A DNA stretch of 20,597 bases from a virus, in the IMG/VR virus record IMGVR_UViG_3300037189_019970, positions 1 to 20,597 of that record. One strand, written 5' to 3'. The translations under genes were made by a program, and so were the position numbers. How positions within the stretch are numbered: the stretch's first letter is position 1; every line of letters begins with the position of its first letter. The notes beneath the pieces were generated by a model. The model ran no database searches and was not told the origin of the DNA. It worked only from the letters and a program-made list of their open reading frames with translations. This document shows, piece by piece, positions 1 through 6,968 of the stretch.

Positions 1-210
1 CCTGCTCAAGGTTTAATAACATACTTAACAGGATCAACAAACGAAGGATTATACTATTATAATAGTGGTTCTCAAGTTGGATGGCATAAAGTATTAACTA
101 ATACTGGGTCACAAAATATAACAGGTTCATTAAATGTACAAGGTAACTTAACCCAAAATGGAACAAGTTTACAAGCATTATCAATTGCTTATGCAATAGC
201 ATTAGGATAA
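1..210 (+). CDS. Tail-fibre-like structural protein, 3' end only
   Basis: The frame is open from the first base and ends with TAA at 208-210, giving the last 69 residues of a protein whose start lies outside the window. The visible part contains GLYYYNSGSQVGWHKVL followed by a beta-rich SGS/TGS-type stretch (TGSQNITGSLNVQGNL) and ends in a short hydrophobic tail (IAYAIALG). Repeated small, Ser/Gly/Thr/Asn-rich strands of this kind are common in phage fibres and other virion appendages. It sits upstream of other appendage-type genes in the same direction. The specific protein cannot be identified from this fragment, and the structural role is inferred from composition and context. Confidence 0.6.
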   Translation, partial: PAQGLITYLTGSTNEGLYYYNSGSQVGWHKVLTNTGSQNITGSLNVQGNLTQNGTSLQALSIAYAIALG

Positions 211-218
211 TTTTTATA

Positions 219-229
219 TATTTATTATT
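219..229 (+). promoter_or_regulatory. Late-promoter-like motif (variant TATTTATT)
   Basis: TATTTATTATTA starts 9 bases after the upstream stop codon and runs into the ATG at 230. It is a variant of the TATTTATAATAAAA motif found before many genes here. Its core ends only 3 bases from the start codon, closer than at the other sites (14-32 bases), so it may serve the gene at 397 or be a chance A/T match. Confidence 0.35.
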
Positions 230-385
230 ATGACAATATACGAAGTACAATTATTACAAGATAGAAGATGGGAAACAGTATTTAGTTGCTATGACCAATA
301 TCGTTCCGAACAAGTTATGGTTGAATTACAAAATAAAACTACATCTGGAGAACAATATAGATTAGTAGAAAATAACACAAATTAA
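230..385 (+). CDS. Small hypothetical protein, 51 residues
   Basis: ATG at 230-232 opens a 51-codon frame ending at TAA 383-385, filling the gap between the fibre fragment and the gene at 397. The product begins MTIYEVQLLQDRRWETVF and ends in a charged, polar tail (QYRLVENNTN). The order suggests a strand (YEVQLL), a second strand (WETVFSCY), a helix (QYRSEQVMVELQNK) and a last strand (QYRLVEN), a compact beta-beta-alpha-beta pattern seen in many very small phage proteins. There is no signal peptide or membrane segment. I do not recognise a family. Its fit in an otherwise empty 186-base gap, its strand and its ordered predicted structure support it as a real gene. Confidence 0.6.
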   Translation: MTIYEVQLLQDRRWETVFSCYDQYRSEQVMVELQNKTTSGEQYRLVENNTN

Positions 386-396
386 AGAGTAAATAA

Positions 397-915
397 ATGA
401 AGGCATTATTAGAAACATATACGTTTAGCCCATCAACTAAACAAGTTACTTTTATAACTACCCAAACAATAACTCTTGAGCGTTTATTATTAATTACAAA
501 TGTAACTACCAATCAAATTATATATAACTTTGCTGACCCAAACTCAGGAGGTACATTATCTGGAAAAGTACTTACTTTAAGTTATAATACAACTGCAATG
601 TCTGCATCTGATAAATTACAAATTTATTTAGAAAATGGATATTCACCTGCTTCCGATGAAACACTTCAACTAGTTAATGAACAAACAGAGTTATTAAGAC
701 GTATGACTAAGTTACTGGAACCATCTTCAAGAGCAACATCTACTGGTTTACAAATGGTTGATGCTTCTTTTACTACAATTACTGCTACAAATCAACATAA
801 CTTAACATTTTTAGGTGGTGCACAAAACTCAACAATAACAGCAGCAGAAGCAATGTTTTTCCCTCAATCAAGACAATCATACGCATTAATAAGACAAAAC
901 TTAATATTTAGCTAA
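397..915 (+). CDS. Hypothetical virion-associated protein, 172 residues
   Basis: The first half (about residues 1-80) is beta-rich and threonine-rich (FITTQTITLERLLLITNV, LTLSYNTTAMSASDKLQIYL). A predicted amphipathic helix follows at about 86-107 (ETLQLVNEQTELLRRMTKLL), and the C-terminal part is polar, ending in QSYALIRQNLIFS. The stop is followed after one base by the ATG of the 906-residue gene, so the two are probably translationally coupled. AAAGAG lies just before the start but is too weak and too far to call a firm ribosome binding site. Proteins with this build (short beta domain plus a helix carrying LLRRMxKLL) occur among unannotated structural genes of marine and freshwater phages as far as I recall. 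A virion role is inferred from position; the exact role is unknown. Confidence 0.6.
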   Translation: MKALLETYTFSPSTKQVTFITTQTITLERLLLITNVTTNQIIYNFADPNSGGTLSGKVLTLSYNTTAMSASDKLQIYLENGYSPASDETLQLVNEQTELLRRMTKLLEPSSRATSTGLQMVDASFTTITATNQHNLTFLGGAQNSTITAAEAMFFPQSRQSYALIRQNLIFS

Positions 916-916
916 T

Positions 917-3637
917 ATGGCTTTAGTAAACAGACTTAGAAAAATAGTAGATCAACCCGTATGGGAATGGATGAGATACTCTCCATTTACAAACAACGCA
1001 AGTTCTACTTATATATTACCTCCATTAACAGGAAGTGGAAATCAGTACATATATGCCATTGCTAGTACTACCTTTTATAAATACGATACCTACTCAGATT
1101 CATGGGCTATCATAAATAGTGGTGTTCCTGTTAGTGTAACTAGTACATGTACTGGTACTTGGAAAGTAGATGATGGTTATCATACTTATGCTATAGCTGG
1201 AAGTGGTTCTACAATTACTGGAGCATTTTTAGCTGGTGAAACAGTTAAAGGATATAAAATAAAAGTTATAAATGGGTTAGGAGCAGGACAAGAACGTACT
1301 ATAACTGATGTATCTGAAACTACAACATTTGATTACCTTACTGTAACAGCCTTCCAGAACACATCTAATACTACAGGTTTTATAACTGATTCATCTAAAA
1401 AATGGAGAATAAATCAATGGAGAAACTACCAAATTCGAGTTTATTTAGGTACTTCACAACAGTACTTTGTAAGAACTATTCTTTATAATAATAATGATAC
1501 CTTATACTTTGCAGATGCTAACTGGCATGCTATAGATACTCATAATGCTTATAATCATGGTTGGGATTCTACTTTCTTAACACCTAGCACTTCTTATGGT
1601 TCAAGAGCAGTCATTGAATCTAGTGTTATAACTTTAGATTCACCCTTAACTACTACTTTAGATATTACAAGTGAATGTGTGGTTAAATGTGGAACATTAC
1701 ATTACATAACAAATGTAGCAGCTGGTTCATTTTTTACTCATTATTGGTGGGAACCACTTAGAGGCCAATGGTTCTCAAGCCATACCCAAACTGGAGTTAT
1801 ACCTTCATATACTGCTGCTTCTGAATTATATATTGAAGGAATTGATAGTACAATTGTAGCAGCATATGACACAGGATCTATAACAACTGCTACATCTAGA
1901 TCATTTACTGATAATACTAAAACATGGGTTCCTGGCCAATTTAATAACTATAAAGTTAGAAATTTAACTAATGGTCAAGAACATACTATTATTAGAAATA
2001 CTAATGATACTATCACTATAGGTCATGACTGGGATTTTCCATTAAGTGCTAGTAATTTATATGACATAGTACCTGATGATGATAAGTATTATATGATGGG
2101 GGCAGCTAATGCTACATTAGCCCAATACTCAGATGAAAGTAATTCATGGTCTCCTTCTCAAGTATTTGATTGGGGTGTAGCTAATATAGCATATGTTCAA
2201 TATTCTTCTAGTACTGAAATGAAATTTCCAATTTCTACTATTACTAGAACTGGAGCAGTAGCAACTGTAACAACAATTGCTAACCATTCTTTTAAAGATG
2301 GAGATAGAATCTTTGTATCTGGGGCTTTAGGAGCTGATGCATCTTTTTATAATGGATTTTTTGTAGTAACAAGTTCATACCCTTTATCTACTGCATTAAC
2401 AGCAGGCACAGGCCCTACCCAATTTACTTATGGTATGAGTAGTACACCTTCAGCTAATGCTACATTAAACTCTCATACTACTTCTCCAATTTTTGATGTG
2501 TCTAAAAACTGGATAACAAATGAGCATGTTGGTAAAGTATTACAAATATGGAATAACACAGCTCAAAATCCTACTACTTATTATCGCTTAATAGCTAGTA
2601 ATACATCCCAATCATTAACATTAAACTCAGTCCTTCCTGCTACAATAGCAGGAGCAATTTGGGGATATAATATTATTTCATCTGCCTCATTCCAGGCGAG
2701 TTATGGATTAGACCCAGCTCCTTATACTGGTAGTACTTATTTTGTATCAGGTAGTACAGTTAATGGAGCACCATTTGTATATGTTACAGCTAGCTTATCA
2801 GCAAGTGTTTTAGCTTTACCATTAGGAGCCCCAATAACAGGATCAGGTATCCCTGCAGGTACATTTTATAGATCATTTGATATAGCACCTACAGCTCCTC
2901 AGTTTATATCAATGTCTATAAGTGCAAATGCTACAGCTACTGCTAATATTTTTACTACATCAAGTATGGCTTCAACTTGGGGACATGGTGTATGTACTTC
3001 TGGTACTACTACTGTGTTAACTGATAGTAATAAAAACTGGCCTTCTAACTTTTGGGCGGGTGCTCGTTTAAGAATTTTAGCTGGAACAAACGTAGGTAAT
3101 GAATATATTATTACTGCTAATACTAGTAATACTCTTACTGTAGCATTAACAACTGCTTTTGATTCAACAAGTGTTTATAGTATTATACCTAATGCTCTAA
3201 GAACAACAGGAGGAGAACTAAAATGGATTTATGGATACGGACCATCAGGTTCTGCTGCTAATAGAGGAAAATATATTTACTTATTTGAAGGTAACTCTAC
3301 TACAAGATATACTAAATATAACATTAATACTATGCAACTTGAATTCCCAAGAGCATCTTTATTAGGAGTAAACACTAGTGAATTATTAGGAACAGGCACA
3401 ATGTATGCTTATGATGGAGAAAGTAGATTATATATTCAATCTAATGCTACTGCCCGTATATATTATTTAGATGTTGACTTAGATATAACACACAACGCAG
3501 GCCAAATACCAGCAGGTATGAGTACAGCTGTTCAAGGTCGAAGAATGTGGATGATTAGAACAGAAGATAACTTAAAATACCTTTATGTAGCAAGACATAC
3601 TGATACTCCACTCTGGAGACAACTAACATTCTTTTAA
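917..3637 (+). CDS. Large repeat-containing virion protein (Kelch-like), 906 residues
   Basis: This is probably a surface or appendage protein of the virion. Residues 1-60 have a basic start (VNRLRKIVDQPVWEWMRY) followed by a blade-like Kelch stretch (YIYAIASTTFYKYDTYSDSW); similar stretches recur (YYMMGAANATLAQYSDESNSW; YIYLFEGNSTTRYTKYN). Between them lie four copies of a module beginning D-x-x-K-x-W, at D158, D332, D527 and D703, each followed by a G or R/K-rich strand and ending NT-x-x-TLT or similar. A fifth partial copy without the DxxKxW start begins near residue 112 (GYKIKVINGLGAGQERTI). There is no signal peptide, helix-rich shaft or enzymatic motif. The beta-propeller-like reading is from pattern only. 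It lies one base after the 172-residue gene and three before the next one, so it is part of one transcription unit. Confidence 0.7.
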   Translation: MALVNRLRKIVDQPVWEWMRYSPFTNNASSTYILPPLTGSGNQYIYAIASTTFYKYDTYSDSWAIINSGVPVSVTSTCTGTWKVDDGYHTYAIAGSGSTITGAFLAGETVKGYKIKVINGLGAGQERTITDVSETTTFDYLTVTAFQNTSNTTGFITDSSKKWRINQWRNYQIRVYLGTSQQYFVRTILYNNNDTLYFADANWHAIDTHNAYNHGWDSTFLTPSTSYGSRAVIESSVITLDSPLTTTLDITSECVVKCGTLHYITNVAAGSFFTHYWWEPLRGQWFSSHTQTGVIPSYTAASELYIEGIDSTIVAAYDTGSITTATSRSFTDNTKTWVPGQFNNYKVRNLTNGQEHTIIRNTNDTITIGHDWDFPLSASNLYDIVPDDDKYYMMGAANATLAQYSDESNSWSPSQVFDWGVANIAYVQYSSSTEMKFPISTITRTGAVATVTTIANHSFKDGDRIFVSGALGADASFYNGFFVVTSSYPLSTALTAGTGPTQFTYGMSSTPSANATLNSHTTSPIFDVSKNWITNEHVGKVLQIWNNTAQNPTTYYRLIASNTSQSLTLNSVLPATIAGAIWGYNIISSASFQASYGLDPAPYTGSTYFVSGSTVNGAPFVYVTASLSASVLALPLGAPITGSGIPAGTFYRSFDIAPTAPQFISMSISANATATANIFTTSSMASTWGHGVCTSGTTTVLTDSNKNWPSNFWAGARLRILAGTNVGNEYIITANTSNTLTVALTTAFDSTSVYSIIPNALRTTGGELKWIYGYGPSGSAANRGKYIYLFEGNSTTRYTKYNINTMQLEFPRASLLGVNTSELLGTGTMYAYDGESRLYIQSNATARIYYLDVDLDITHNAGQIPAGMSTAVQGRRMWMIRTEDNLKYLYVARHTDTPLWRQLTFF

Positions 3638-3640
3638 TAT

Positions 3641-4018
3641 ATGGCTGATAACTCAAATAGAATAGTAGTAAATTTAACCACTAACAATGTTGTTGTTAAT
3701 AATACTGATAATAACCAATTAACAGTAGTACAACCTGTAACAGATATTATACAAGTAAACTCACCCGGACCACAAGGTGCTATAGGTCCATCAGCCCCTT
3801 TTACTAATATAAGTACTAATATTTGGGCTACAACAAGTAGTTTACAAGTAACAAGCTCAATAAATATAAGTGGTAGCATTACTTTAAATAACCTACTAAC
3901 TATATTACCTACACATCCCCTCCCATCCGGGGTAGCTACTGGATCATTTGCTGTATCTTCTAGTGTTCCGCCAAAACCTTATTTCTTTGATGGGACAAGT
4001 TGGAATGTTCTTTATTAA
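3641..4018 (+). CDS. Small fibre-like protein with short collagen-like segment, 125 residues
   Basis: The N-terminal 40 residues are rich in Asn, Thr and Val (IVVNLTTNNVVVNNTDNNQL). A short Gly-X-Y stretch follows (SPGPQGAIGPSAP), then SGS-type beta strands (LQVTSSINISGSITLNN) and a C-terminal segment ending PKPYFFDGTSWNVLY. Short collagen-like runs and endings of the form YFFDGTSW are frequent in phage tail-fibre and fibre-accessory proteins, so an appendage role is likely. The ATG lies three bases after the 906-residue gene, and the stop codon TAA (4016-4018) abuts the promoter-like motif of the next unit. An open frame on the opposite strand across the first two thirds is a shadow caused by the repetitive A/T composition. 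Confidence 0.65.
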   Translation: MADNSNRIVVNLTTNNVVVNNTDNNQLTVVQPVTDIIQVNSPGPQGAIGPSAPFTNISTNIWATTSSLQVTSSINISGSITLNNLLTILPTHPLPSGVATGSFAVSSSVPPKPYFFDGTSWNVLY

Positions 4019-4032
4019 TATTTATAACAAAA
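4019..4032 (+). promoter_or_regulatory. Late-promoter-like motif
   Basis: TATTTATAACAAAA directly follows the upstream TAA. The core TATTTATA ends 14 bases before the ATG of the gp13-like gene. It matches the motif shared by most unit starts in the window, with C in place of T at position 10. Confidence 0.55.
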
Positions 4033-4040
4033 CCTAACAC

Positions 4041-5195
4041 ATGGCTAACATCCCAATATATCCTGGTTCAAGTTCATTTATCCCTGGTAATACACCTTTT
4101 GGATTTTATGACTATGATTATGACTTTCAAATTGATGCCGATAAAATAGTAACATTTTGTGCTCGTCGATTAGGGTATCCATTAGTGGATGTTGAACTTC
4201 AAGACTTAAACTTCTATACTGCATTTGAAGAAGCAATTACTACATATGGAAATGAAGTTTATGCATATAAAGTTAGACAAGATTATCTTGATATAGAAGG
4301 ATTTACTACTTCATCTGCATTAAACCATTCATTAATTCGCCCTAACCAAGGAGGAATTATTCGTATCTCTGAACAATATGGAATTGAAGCTAATGTAGGA
4401 GGAGATGTTAACTTCTACTCAGGATCTATAATACTTAAAGAACATGTTCAAGATTATGATTTAAATGAATGGGCTGCTTCCCAAAGCTTATCAGGTCAAA
4501 ATGTTACAATAACTCGTTTATTTAGAAATCAAATTCCTGCTTCTGTAAGATACTTAGATCCTTACATTGGAGCTGGTAATGAGTATTTAAACATATTAAA
4601 TGACTTTGGTTGGGCTAACTACGGTATAGCTAATACTGCTACCTTATATCCTATTTATTTTGATATTCAAAAGATTCAAGAGATTGAAATGAATGACTTA
4701 GTAAGGAGATCACAAATATCTTTTGAACTTAGAAATAATAAATTAAGATTATTCCCTAAACCTGGTGAGGGAGAAAATGGAGTTAGATTATGGTTTGAAT
4801 ATTACCTTAAATCTGAAAAAAACACCCCAGTTGCTCCTTCTGGATCAGGATTAGTTACTAATGTTTCTAATGTACCATTTGCAAACCCCATATATGGGCA
4901 GATTAATTCTATTGGTCGTCAATGGATATTTGAGTATACATTAGCACTATGTAAAGAAATATTAGGATATATTAGAGGTAAATACTCAACTATCCCCATC
5001 CCTAACTCAGAAGTAACATTAAATCAAGGTGATCTTATAGCTGCTGCTACTGCTGAAAAAACTGCTTTAGTTGACAAATTAAAACTTTATTTAGAAGAAA
5101 CTTCTAGGGAAAAAATACTAGAAAGAAAATCTTTAGAAACAGATGCTAGATTAAAAGAATTACAACAAACCCCTTACTTAATTTATATAGGATAA
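4041..5195 (+). CDS. Neck protein, T4 gp13-like, 384 residues
   Basis: Likely one of the two head-completion proteins that close the portal after DNA packaging and let the tail join. After a Tyr/Asp-rich leader (residues 22-29), a helical segment at about 34-80 (IVTFCARRLGYPLVDVELQ, then EEAITTYGNEVY) matches the gp13-type beginning in which a C-terminally numbered helix bundle is followed by a Y-rich motif. Later come QKIQEIEMNDL, strands around LRLFPKPG, a conserved-looking WIFEYTLALCKEILGYIRGK and a C-terminal helix with many Lys/Glu. The last part (GYIRGKYSTIPIPNSEVTLN) follows the gp13 family pattern of KRxxGxxxGxxxLPGGxTLNG. At 384 residues it is longer than T4 gp13 (309). The gp14-like gene starts one base after its stop, as expected from T4 order. 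Assignment is from remembered family pattern and order. Confidence 0.65.
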   Translation: MANIPIYPGSSSFIPGNTPFGFYDYDYDFQIDADKIVTFCARRLGYPLVDVELQDLNFYTAFEEAITTYGNEVYAYKVRQDYLDIEGFTTSSALNHSLIRPNQGGIIRISEQYGIEANVGGDVNFYSGSIILKEHVQDYDLNEWAASQSLSGQNVTITRLFRNQIPASVRYLDPYIGAGNEYLNILNDFGWANYGIANTATLYPIYFDIQKIQEIEMNDLVRRSQISFELRNNKLRLFPKPGEGENGVRLWFEYYLKSEKNTPVAPSGSGLVTNVSNVPFANPIYGQINSIGRQWIFEYTLALCKEILGYIRGKYSTIPIPNSEVTLNQGDLIAAATAEKTALVDKLKLYLEETSREKILERKSLETDARLKELQQTPYLIYIG

Positions 5196-5196
5196 C

Positions 5197-5703
5197 ATGG
5201 CTTTATTTGGCGGAGCAAGAGATATCAGTTTATTTAGAAACCTTAATCGAGAATTATTAGGGGATATTATCACTCAACAAATTGCATACTATAAGTATGA
5301 TTATGGAAAAAATAAAGTTAATATATATGGTGAAGCTATAGATAAATTTTTCTTTACTCCTGTTCTTTTAAATTGTTTAATTCAAAGAAACGACCAAACA
5401 TGGGGATCAAGTGATTTAGGTCCTGATGTTACAAGAACTATGACCTTTAACTTATTTAGAGATGATTTAAAAGATGCACAAGTTGTACCTGAAGTAGGAG
5501 ATATAATCATGTGGTATGAAAGTTTCTTTGAACTAGATAATATCCAAGAAAATCAACTTTTTGTTGGTAAATCTGAAGAATATCCATATAATCCTAATCC
5601 ACTTAATCCTGGGTTAGAAAACTTTGGATCTAGTATTTCAATCATATGTCAAGGACAATTAATCCCATCTGATAAATACAGTTTAACTAAAGCTAGAATC
5701 TGA
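5197..5703 (+). CDS. Neck protein, T4 gp14-like, 168 residues
   Basis: Probable partner of the gp13-like protein in the neck. Residues 15-35 (NLNRELLGDIITQQIAYYKY) form an N-terminal helix of the type that opens gp14 homologues, followed by YGEAIDKFFFTPVLLNCLI at 44-62, a strand-rich centre (RTMTFNLFRDDL) and the pattern V-x-E-V-G-D-I-I-M-W at about 97-106, comparable to the RPKxGDLIYFP motif of gp14-like proteins, then FFELDNI. At 168 residues it is shorter than T4 gp14 (256), so part of the family's periphery is missing. It starts one base after the gp13-like stop and overlaps the next gene by one base (TGATG). Identification rests on motif pattern and gene order. Confidence 0.62.
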   Translation: MALFGGARDISLFRNLNRELLGDIITQQIAYYKYDYGKNKVNIYGEAIDKFFFTPVLLNCLIQRNDQTWGSSDLGPDVTRTMTFNLFRDDLKDAQVVPEVGDIIMWYESFFELDNIQENQLFVGKSEEYPYNPNPLNPGLENFGSSISIICQGQLIPSDKYSLTKARI

Positions 5704-6632
5704 TGCCTGCTAGAAAACCCATACCTAAAACCCAAGCTGAAATCAGCAATGAGAGAATTAACCCATATAGCTCAGAGTATGGTAATGCTAATGATTCATC
5801 TTTTGAATTAAATCCTTTAAATAGAGGTAATCAAATATCATCTACTGGTGATACCTCTAAATCTTTTAACATCAGTATCTCAGATATAGATGAAGCAATT
5901 CATTATTATTTTACTAATGTTATTAAACCTTCTGTATATCAAAACAATACCCAAATCCCGGTTCCTATAATATATGGAAGTCCTGAGAGATGGAAAGCAG
6001 TTCAAGCAGATGGGTATTATAGAGATCAAAATGATAAAATAATGTCTCCTTTAATTATGTTTAGAAGAGAATCATTAGAAAAAAACTTTAATATGGGGAA
6101 TAAATTAGATGCTAATCGCCCCCACAATTATGGAATTTTTGTAGAAAAATGGAATCAAAGAGATGCATATGATAATTTTGCTTTATTAAATAATCGTAAA
6201 CCTCAAAAGAAAATTCATGCTGTTGTTATTCCTGACTATGTAACTATAAGTTATAAATGTATAATTATGACTTATTTTGTAGAGCAAATGAATAAAATAG
6301 TTGAAGCTATAAATTACGCTTCTGAAGCATATTGGGGAGATCCTGAAAAATTTAAATTCATAGCTAGAATAACTTCTTTTACTACTAATAACTCAATATC
6401 ACAAGGTGAAGAAAGAATAGTTCAAACCGAATTTACTATCACACTTAGAGGACATATAATCCCTGATTCTATCAATAAAGAATTAGCATCAATAAAATAC
6501 TTCCCAGATAAAACTCAAGTAGTCTTTAGTACTGAAACTTCAATTACCCCCGAAGACTCAACATATCCTAATAGATCTACACCTTTTTACCCATCAGATA
6601 TTACTTCCTTTACGGATGGAGTTGATTCTTAA
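5703..6632 (+). CDS. Tail sheath stabilizer/completion protein, T4 gp15-like, 309 residues
   Basis: Expected to form the hexameric ring that caps the finished sheath and tube and joins the tail to the neck. The N-terminal 60 residues are polar and probably flexible. The core follows the T4 gp15 arrangement: a helix (IDEAIHYYFTNVI), then IPVPIIYGSPERW at 85-97 (T4 has RVPITYASKEHF), LIMFRRESLEKN, YKCIIMTYFVEQMNKIVEAI at 184-203 (T4 has YELSIFTRYEDDMFQIVEQI), an Arg/Lys strand (FKFIARITSF) and EERIVQTEFTITLRGHIIPD at 236-255 (T4 has RRRIEWSLTFEVNGWMYPP). Its place directly after gp13- and gp14-like genes is the T4 order. The C-terminal 50 residues are poorly ordered. Start ATG overlaps the upstream stop. 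Confidence 0.72.
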   Translation: MPARKPIPKTQAEISNERINPYSSEYGNANDSSFELNPLNRGNQISSTGDTSKSFNISISDIDEAIHYYFTNVIKPSVYQNNTQIPVPIIYGSPERWKAVQADGYYRDQNDKIMSPLIMFRRESLEKNFNMGNKLDANRPHNYGIFVEKWNQRDAYDNFALLNNRKPQKKIHAVVIPDYVTISYKCIIMTYFVEQMNKIVEAINYASEAYWGDPEKFKFIARITSFTTNNSISQGEERIVQTEFTITLRGHIIPDSINKELASIKYFPDKTQVVFSTETSITPEDSTYPNRSTPFYPSDITSFTDGVDS

Positions 6633-6645
6633 AAATGATTATATA

Positions 6646-6659
6646 TATTTATAATAAAA
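6646..6659 (+). promoter_or_regulatory. Late-promoter-like motif
   Basis: TATTTATAATAAAA, an exact copy of the consensus, in the 40-base gap between the gp15-like gene and the coiled-coil gene. The core ends 19 bases before the ATG at 6673. Confidence 0.55.
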
Positions 6660-6672
6660 ATAAGTTTATAAT

Positions 6673-6921
6673 ATGAAAACAGTTTTATCAAATGAAGAAT
6701 TAGATTCTTTAAAAAATCTTAAAGAACAATATAACCAAACAGCTTTAACATTAGGAAGACTTGAATTAGAAATTCTTAATTTAGCTGAAGAAAAAGAAAA
6801 AATTAAACAACAATTTTCTGATTTAAAAAATCAAGAATTAGAATTAGTTAATCAAATCAAAACCAAGTATGGTGAAGGAAGTATAAGTTTAGAAACCGGA
6901 GAATTTTCCCCTGTATCCTAA
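6673..6921 (+). CDS. Coiled-coil protein of unknown function, 82 residues
   Basis: Residues 5-65 are almost one continuous charged helix with leucines at heptad spacing (LKNLKEQYNQTALTLGRLEL and on through EEKEKIKQQFSDLKNQELEL), predicting a dimeric or trimeric coiled coil. The last 17 residues (KYGEGSISLETGEFSPVS) are not helical and look like a small docking tail. No membrane segment, signal or catalytic motif is seen. It stands alone between the gp15-like gene and the sheath gene and has its own promoter-like motif. I recall similar Lys/Glu-rich proteins with a KYGxGxIxxxTG ending in structural regions of uncultured myoviruses, but know no function. A role as an assembly factor or sheath-associated chaperone is only a guess. 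Confidence 0.65.
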   Translation: MKTVLSNEELDSLKNLKEQYNQTALTLGRLELEILNLAEEKEKIKQQFSDLKNQELELVNQIKTKYGEGSISLETGEFSPVS

Positions 6922-6941
6922 ACTTTGAATAGAGTTCGCCA

Positions 6942-6958
6942 TATTTATTAATAAAAAA
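6942..6958 (+). promoter_or_regulatory. Late-promoter-like motif (variant TATTTATT)
   Basis: TATTTATTAATAAAAAA lies in the 47-base gap before the sheath gene. The core ends 19 bases before the ATG at 6969. One base differs from the core consensus (T for A at position 8). Confidence 0.5.
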
Positions 6959-6968
6959 CATATAAAAC

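Noticed and set aside
3769-3800. Collagen-like GPQGAIGPSAP segment as evidence of a true collagen-like fibre
   Set aside because: Only about three Gly-X-Y triplets are present, too short for a stable triple helix. Kept only as a weak hint of an appendage protein.
3634-3879. 81-codon open frame on the minus strand
   Set aside because: It lies antisense within the small fibre-like gene, its translation is a hydrophobic low-complexity product of the Asn/Thr/Val-rich coding, and no minus-strand neighbours or leader support it.
6921-6936. AACTTT GAAT AGAGTT hairpin after the coiled-coil gene
   Set aside because: Six weak pairs with one G-U and no T run. Not distinguishable from chance in this base composition.
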